DNA of 64,000 bases from Gerris lacustris (lineage: Eukaryota > Arthropoda > Insecta > Hemiptera > Gerridae): contig OX578279.1 of assembly GCA_951217055.1 (NCBI GenBank), forward strand, positions 40,883,610 to 40,947,609. The letters run 5' to 3'. The notes beneath the pieces are model-generated. The model searched no databases. It was not told the origin of the DNA and saw only the letters and a list, made by a program, of their open reading frames with translations. Below are positions 58,789 through 64,000 of this stretch, piece after piece (positions within the stretch are counted from its first letter, which is position 1; each line of letters starts with the position of its first letter). The position numbers and the translations under genes were made by a program.

Positions 58789-59006
58789 GGCACTTTTATA
58801 GAAAAGGGCCCCCACTTTTTTTTAATCTAATATACCTTCTGACAACTTAATACACACTTTTTTTTATGCAAAAGTGTGATATTCCTTTGTCCCAAAGCAT
58901 ATTGGACTGAATATCCCTTTGTATTAATAGGTTCTAGTTAGACTATGGGATATAAACTCTTGTGTATAAAAAACAAAAAGGGGGGCCCTTTTCTATAAGA
59001 GTACCC
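58789..59006. mobile_element. hAT-like MITE
   Basis: Inverted ends share TATAGAAAAGGGCCCCC, preceded by GGCACTTT on the left and GGGTACTCT on the complementary right end. They are flanked by a perfect 8-bp duplication TGTTAAAA (58781-58788, 59007-59014). An 8-bp duplication fits hAT (also P and Merlin). The interior is AT-rich and non-coding. Confidence 0.8.
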
Positions 59007-59014
59007 TGTTAAAA

Positions 59015-60479
59015 CATATCTACTGATTGCTTTTTAAATTTTTAAACTTTAATACTTCTTCTTTTGATAAGTACAACTTCCACAATGTCCATTTGCCCGT
59101 GTTTTTTCTTAGTTATATAAATTGAGTGTTATTTAGTAGTAAATTAATTTTATAATTATTTAAAGATTTCAAAGAGTATCCAGAATCATAATTCATTATG
59201 AAGGAAGAACACTTTAAAAGAACACATTAAAAAGAACCTTGGGTAGTTTAAAGTTATTTGATTATTCCTATTGTTTTGGGTTAACGATTGTAGTACATAT
59301 AGGTTTAACGGTCCCTGAGTGGATAATTGGTTATTAAGTAGAATTAGGTCTTAAAGCAGCACATAAATGTTAATAACATTGTGGTATATTAGGTACTGAG
59401 TAAATAATAACACACATCTAAGGGATAATTAGTGTATTGACAATACAGTACATTTGCCACAACATGTCCGTCAAAACTACTAATGAAATAAATGTTAATC
59501 CTGAAAGTGAGGGAGAAATACGGAATAAAAACATATACCAGTATACTTTTACGCCAAAGTTTCAAGTTTGGTCCAGATATCTCAAAGAATAAATGAGCCT
59601 AAAAAAACCATATGCACAATGCACACACACGTTGACTTTTATATATATTGACTGTCTTATCAATTAAACTACATATTCTTATTTGTACTGTTTTATTATT
59701 TATCTTTAGTTATTTTAACTTATTCGATATAGTTATTTTGATCAACATTAATTTGTAATGAAGTTATAAAATCCTCGCTCCTTTTTAAGATTTTGAATTC
59801 AGATTTATCACCTTTTCTCTCTCAATCTCTCTTAGAAATTTAATTGAAAAAAAAAAAAAAATAATAAATCGTACTTAAGATAAATCTTCCTCATGAATTT
59901 TAATAGCTTATCACATGTAACAGTATCGTCACCAACAGTATTCCATTTAGGTCATAGTTTGTAAATAGCATACATACTAGTTTCTTCTGAATTCCAATTT
60001 TTTCATATTTTGCTAATTGGTTTATGAATTATCCACCGAGGACTGAGTCGGAGATTGGCCTGGGAGCTCAAGCTTATATTAGTGTCCTACATAAACAAGA
60101 TATAACTCATACTACGTCCAATTTCTGTCTCTCCCTCTCTCTCTCTTTCTCTCTCCTCTCACTTCAAAGAGATATTGCGCAAATTAATGGATTAAAAAAA
60201 GGGAGGGTTTTACCGAAATGGAAACTAACCCGGAGAAATCTGAAATAGTTTAAAAGCTCGTGTATCTCATTAGATCTGTGTGTATTTTCGAGAAATAAAT
60301 ATTTTTGTTTGCTAACATTGCTGGAAAATCTTTTTTCTTAAACTTAATGTTACGAGAAAATGAATTGCTTCCCTCAAACCTTCGCACTTCAATTTTTTCT
60401 ACACTTCAATAATATTTTGTAATTACAAAATTTATTTAGACTACGACAGTTATAAAATGAGTAAATATGTAATATAAAT
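59015..60479. other. AT-rich DNA, no gene seen
   Basis: It contains the 'acacacgttgacttttatata' type tail at 59625-59650 (as in the 28-30 kb array) and a CT-rich stretch at 60128-60160. No gene. Confidence 0.5.
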
Positions 60480-61045
60480 ATGTCTTTAAACATTATTTTG
60501 CCAATTAGGGTGGCACATAGCTTCCTCGCGTCATATTTCATAAAAAATTTAATGATTTTTAAGCGTTTGAAACTTATTATCCAATTTATTTCATTTTTCC
60601 CCCGTATTTTAAATCTGTCAAAATAGTTTTGATTTTTTACATTAATTAAAGTATCAATAGTTAAAGAGCGCAGAGAGTTGATATTAATCTGGCGCTATCT
60701 GTGGGTCTACTTTCGACAAACCATCCAAATTTCATAATTTGGAATGTATGTTTGTGCGCATGTGGAAGAGAAACATATGGTCGGATAAGGTTGAAACATA
60801 TATGGGACCAACAATAGGCTAATTATGACCTTCTAAATTTCACTAAAATCGGACGAGTATAGTTTTTAAGATATTATGTTAGTTTGCAATAATTAACCGA
60901 CAGACAGACACGGAACCAAAAATGTTCCCTGATGTCTGAAACGGATTTCTGTCTTGGAATTTTTGAAATCGGAGACCTAAAAATGTTTCGTTCTTCAGCC
61001 CGATCACATATAGCTTCCGATACCTTCGCTTCGGTGATCTCGGGA
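60480..61045 (-). repeat. Dispersed repeat family A, copy 7
   Basis: Long inverted copy: 'gtgcgcatgtggaa', 'gggaccaacaa', 'aaaatcggacgagta', 'gacagacagac', 'ttccctgatgtctgaa', 'cggaga', then 'agcttccgatacctt' at the end. With copy 1 it defines most of the family length (~550 bp). Confidence 0.65.
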
Positions 61046-61109
61046 GTAAAATAATTAAGTATTAATTAAACGACATGCACTTTAGTAAATTCATATTTTT
61101 CAAGTAATA

Positions 61110-61595
61110 GTACATTACGCGTCGAGTGCGGAAAGTAGCATTTTGCATGCGAGTGTAGAGTTTGCACCCGAGCGACAGCGAGGTGGTAAAACCACGCACG
61201 AGCAATGCAAAATGCCGTTTTCGCACGATTTGCGTACCGTACTTGATCTACGATTGCTAGATTTAAATAATAAATACAGAAAAAATAAACTTCCTGTTTG
61301 CAAGTTCGTATTTCTCTTTTGATAATGATTAATTCATTAGTGGTATTTTGTGCCGAATTCATTTTTCGGGAGGCGTATTATTCTCCTCATATTCGTCATA
61401 ATCATTTACATCACTCATTGATTTTCACAAAAAACAACTCGATATAAACAGTTACTTTTATTAAACAAACAGCAAATTAGTTTTGTTAAATGTAAACAAA
61501 CACGCTAATCGTGCGTAACGGTGAAGAATTCTTCTTTTTTTACCACCCTAGGGCGGTAAAAAAGAGGAATTCTTCAGAATTATGAGATTATATTG
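61110..61595 (+). repeat. Hairpin repeat family D, copy 2
   Basis: Longer relative of 41136-41480. It begins with the GCATTTTGC...GCAAAATGC hairpin around a GAGCGACAGCGAGG loop and ends with a second hairpin at about 61527-61580 (GAAGAATTC arms, ACCACCCTAGGGCGGT centre). The extra ~150 bp in the middle include a short minus-strand open stretch (MSDVNDYDEYEENN) that could be the start of a lost gene. Confidence 0.65.
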
Positions 61596-61704
61596 TAATC
61601 AGCTCGACGTACCCTTTCATATGATACCCCTCACGGTGTCCAAAAAAAATTTTAACCCTTAAGTTTTTTTACCCTTATTGTTTTGAAATAGTATATTATG
61701 TTAC

Positions 61705-62200
61705 TAGGCTGTGAAGTGAGTTTTTCTTTACCGCGGCAATTACATTTACTGTCGAGCGAAGCGAGACAGTAAATATTGCCAAGGTAAAGAAAAAACACTT
61801 CACAGTCGCGTAGCATATGCTATTTTTTCCGAGGTAGCAGACAATGAAAAAACATTAAATTTTAATAAATAATCAATATAAAAATAACAAATGTTGTACA
61901 TACTTAAGATTTAAAAAAAGAAACCTTAAAATGAGGTTACACTATTATAAGAAAAGATAAATAAAACGCATTGACATCTAGCGGAATTAAATTGTATTAA
62001 GCATTTCTACAAAGAATGCAGCGCTACTAACGGAAGTTTTGACAACTACCCGCCGGAAAATAAAAATCTTTTAGTTCCTAGGACGTAAAAGATTTTTTCT
62101 TTACAGCTAGGAGTAATGAAAAGATTTTTTAAGTCCACGTAATGAAAAAATGGATTTTAGCTAAGTTTTTTAGGCTCTAAAGTTACTATTTCACAGCCTA
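61705..62200. mobile_element. Inverted-repeat element with internal 5' hairpin
   Basis: 11-bp perfect inverted ends TAGGCTGTGAA (61705-61715) and TTCACAGCCTA (62190-62200). The left end also folds on itself: about 45-base arms (61707-61753 and 61765-61806) around GAGCGAAGCGA. No clear target duplication and no gene. Confidence 0.5.
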
Positions 62201-62219
62201 CCACGGAAAAAATATTTTT

Positions 62220-62460
62220 TTCAAGTCGCTATATTTTTAAAATATATGGGTAGGTACAAGACACATACATGCCTAATTTCTAAGTGATAGGACGAAAGGT
62301 GTAGCCGTGAGAACTGGCGACCGGACGGACGGACAGACACACGCAGAAAAATATAAAGGTCCTTGGTTTTGCCTACGGACCCTAAAAAAGATCGGTCCGA
62401 GACAACTCAGACTAAATTTCTCTTATAATCTCGGCCCCATATCCCAGAAAATGTATGTTC
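62220..62460. repeat. Dispersed repeat fragment with family C end
   Basis: 'gatcggtccgagacaa' at 62390-62405 and following bases match the end of 40385-40790. Just upstream are GGAC-type tandem bases (62322-62338). Confidence 0.45.
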
Positions 62461-64000
62461 AAAAATCATATTTATTTTCATCAATATCTCGGAAACTAGA
62501 TTTTTCGCAGGAAAACGCCTTATATCGTTAGATTAATCTTTATTAAATGGACTACATTCTAGAATTTTTTAATCAAAAACGTCGGAGCCATTTTTGAGAA
62601 ATATTTTAATTTCTCGTTTTTTCAGAGTTACAGGGGGGGTATTGCCCCTTAATTAGGAGCTAAAATTTATACCTCAATTTCGCCTCGGGGCTTGGAGTAT
62701 GATTTTTCTGAACATGTATGCCAAATTTTGTAACAATCGGCCCAGTATTTAAGACTCCAGGCGTCTGCACTGACAGACATTTTGTAAAAACCTCTTTTTT
62801 GATTCAGGGGATCTCAAAACGTGGAAATCCATTGAATTTTTTGTGCCATCACAATAATTTTTTTTTTTTTATAAGAGTAAATTCATCAACTTCTCTAGCT
62901 CAAATTTTACGCTATCCACAATTTTTTTCTCTTCTTAAATTCTTTAAATTAATTTCACTTTTGTCGGCGCCTGTCGACTGTCGTCCATTGTCAAATGCTT
63001 TGCAGTCATACAATCGAGCTGAAACTTTGACGAACTGTACCAACACAATAACATTCTACCAAATAAATTAATTAATTTATTTTAATATTAATAGTTAATA
63101 AATTTCAAAACAAATAAATTAATTTAAAAAAAATTAATTTATTAATTAACTAAGCAAGTTAATACATCCAAAATGCATAATTATGAAGGATTTATAATAA
63201 AATATGTTTTTATGATCTGGCATTATAAGAAAATCTAGTTTATTTCGTACAATTTTCATTATGAAAAAATAAAAAACCTGAAACTAGGTATTTATTATAA
63301 ACTTAGTGGTCTTATTTATCTAACCGCAGATAGCAGTTAGTAAGTAGTAATGTAAAGTTAATAATTTTAATATTCTGTACTGTATAGACTATTGAAACTA
63401 ACTTCTGTGTGTGAGAAACATTTAGTTGTTTAAGTTCTTTCATCTTGCAGTGAAGGCTGATTTCTTTGGACGACGTTATCTATACACACGCACTCGTTAT
63501 GCTCGTGCGATTGATCATACAATGCCCTAATAAATTAGAAGTTAGCAATTTTGAATTGGGTAACATTGTAAAATCATTGCTTTATTGTATTCACATTAAG
63601 ACACGACCATTATCGGGCAACAATTGTTTGTATTGAATTGTAGAAATAGTGTCTATATATATCTACGGTAACGAACCGAATGAATTTTTTACACAGAAAA
63701 ACTGTTTTGAATAATAAACATAACTGCCATGAAATGTCTAGAACAATGAGGCTGATCACAAAATATTAATTTTAAATTTTTGAAAGCAATGTACGTGATT
63801 AATGTGTACTTGAATTGAAGAATAGAGATCTAGGAGAGATGGCGCCGGGCGTAGCCAATATTTCGTGACAATGATTCCACGTTTTTTTCGGAAAGAAAGG
63901 AATGTAACTCCTTTCTTCAATCAAGAAAATCTAGCGGCTCTGGAAGTATACCGTAAGACACTCGGGTAACAATGAACTACCTGTATACAAGTATATTTGT
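62461..64000. other. AT-rich DNA, no gene seen
   Basis: No recognisable gene. The 117-codon open frame at 62718-63071 has no known motif and lies in repeat-like sequence. Confidence 0.45.

Noticed and set aside
60970..61000. CTGAAGA next to CGAAA on the minus strand in family A, considered as hammerhead core
   Set aside because: There is no room for stem II and no cleavage strand.

Overview
This is eukaryotic, strongly AT-rich, repeat-dominated DNA, most likely from an insect or other arthropod. I infer that from a BEL/Pao and a Ty3/Gypsy retrotransposon of insect type, Tc1/mariner-, hAT- and Harbinger-like inverted-repeat elements, long (TA)n tracts and many dispersed repeats. I see no convincing host protein-coding gene; the window reads as intergenic or intronic DNA. 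All sizeable open frames belong to mobile elements.

Layout. 1-7.8 kb: AT-rich DNA, one copy of a dispersed repeat family and a 357-bp fold-back element. 7.8-9.6 kb: a small inverted-repeat element carrying a tRNA-like segment, then a block of (TA)n tracts, a long inverted repeat and two tandem ~300-bp units, each with a hammerhead-ribozyme-like core on the minus strand. 10.4-12.9 kb: diverged repeats, a minisatellite and two decayed copies of a Helitron-type helicase C-terminus. 13.2-28.3 kb: a BEL/Pao element (LTR, primer-binding site, one gag-pol reading frame) split in its reverse transcriptase by an 8,866-bp Ty3/Gypsy element on the opposite strand. The Gypsy copy has LTRs of equal length that look identical, a 4-bp target duplication (catc), gag and pol open, and a canonical G GGA AAC -1 frameshift heptamer joining them. 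Removing it restores one frame across the BEL/Pao pol, but that frame also lacks part of RNase H, and the BEL/Pao 3' LTR is missing beyond its first bases. 28.3-30.1 kb: about five tandem ~300-bp units directly at the broken BEL/Pao end.

30-41.5 kb: AT-rich DNA with dispersed repeats. 42.0-45.2 kb: a Tc1/mariner (pogo-like) element with 24-bp perfect inverted ends and TA flanks, containing a decayed helix-turn-helix transposase start. It is interrupted by a 5'-truncated non-LTR retrotransposon flanked by a 384-bp direct duplication that straddles the older element's end. 45.9-64 kb: a second copy of the tRNA-like inverted-repeat element, a LINE relic near 51.7 kb, a Harbinger-like element with TTA flanks, an hAT-like MITE with an 8-bp duplication, and several hairpin elements whose loops share a GAGCGAAGCGAG-like motif.

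The elements interact mainly by nesting: Gypsy inside BEL/Pao, LINE inside the pogo-like element. The least ordinary signals are the tandem hammerhead-like units, the tRNA-like segment inside inverted-repeat elements, and the very long LINE target duplication. All family names rest on reading motifs by eye; no database search was possible.
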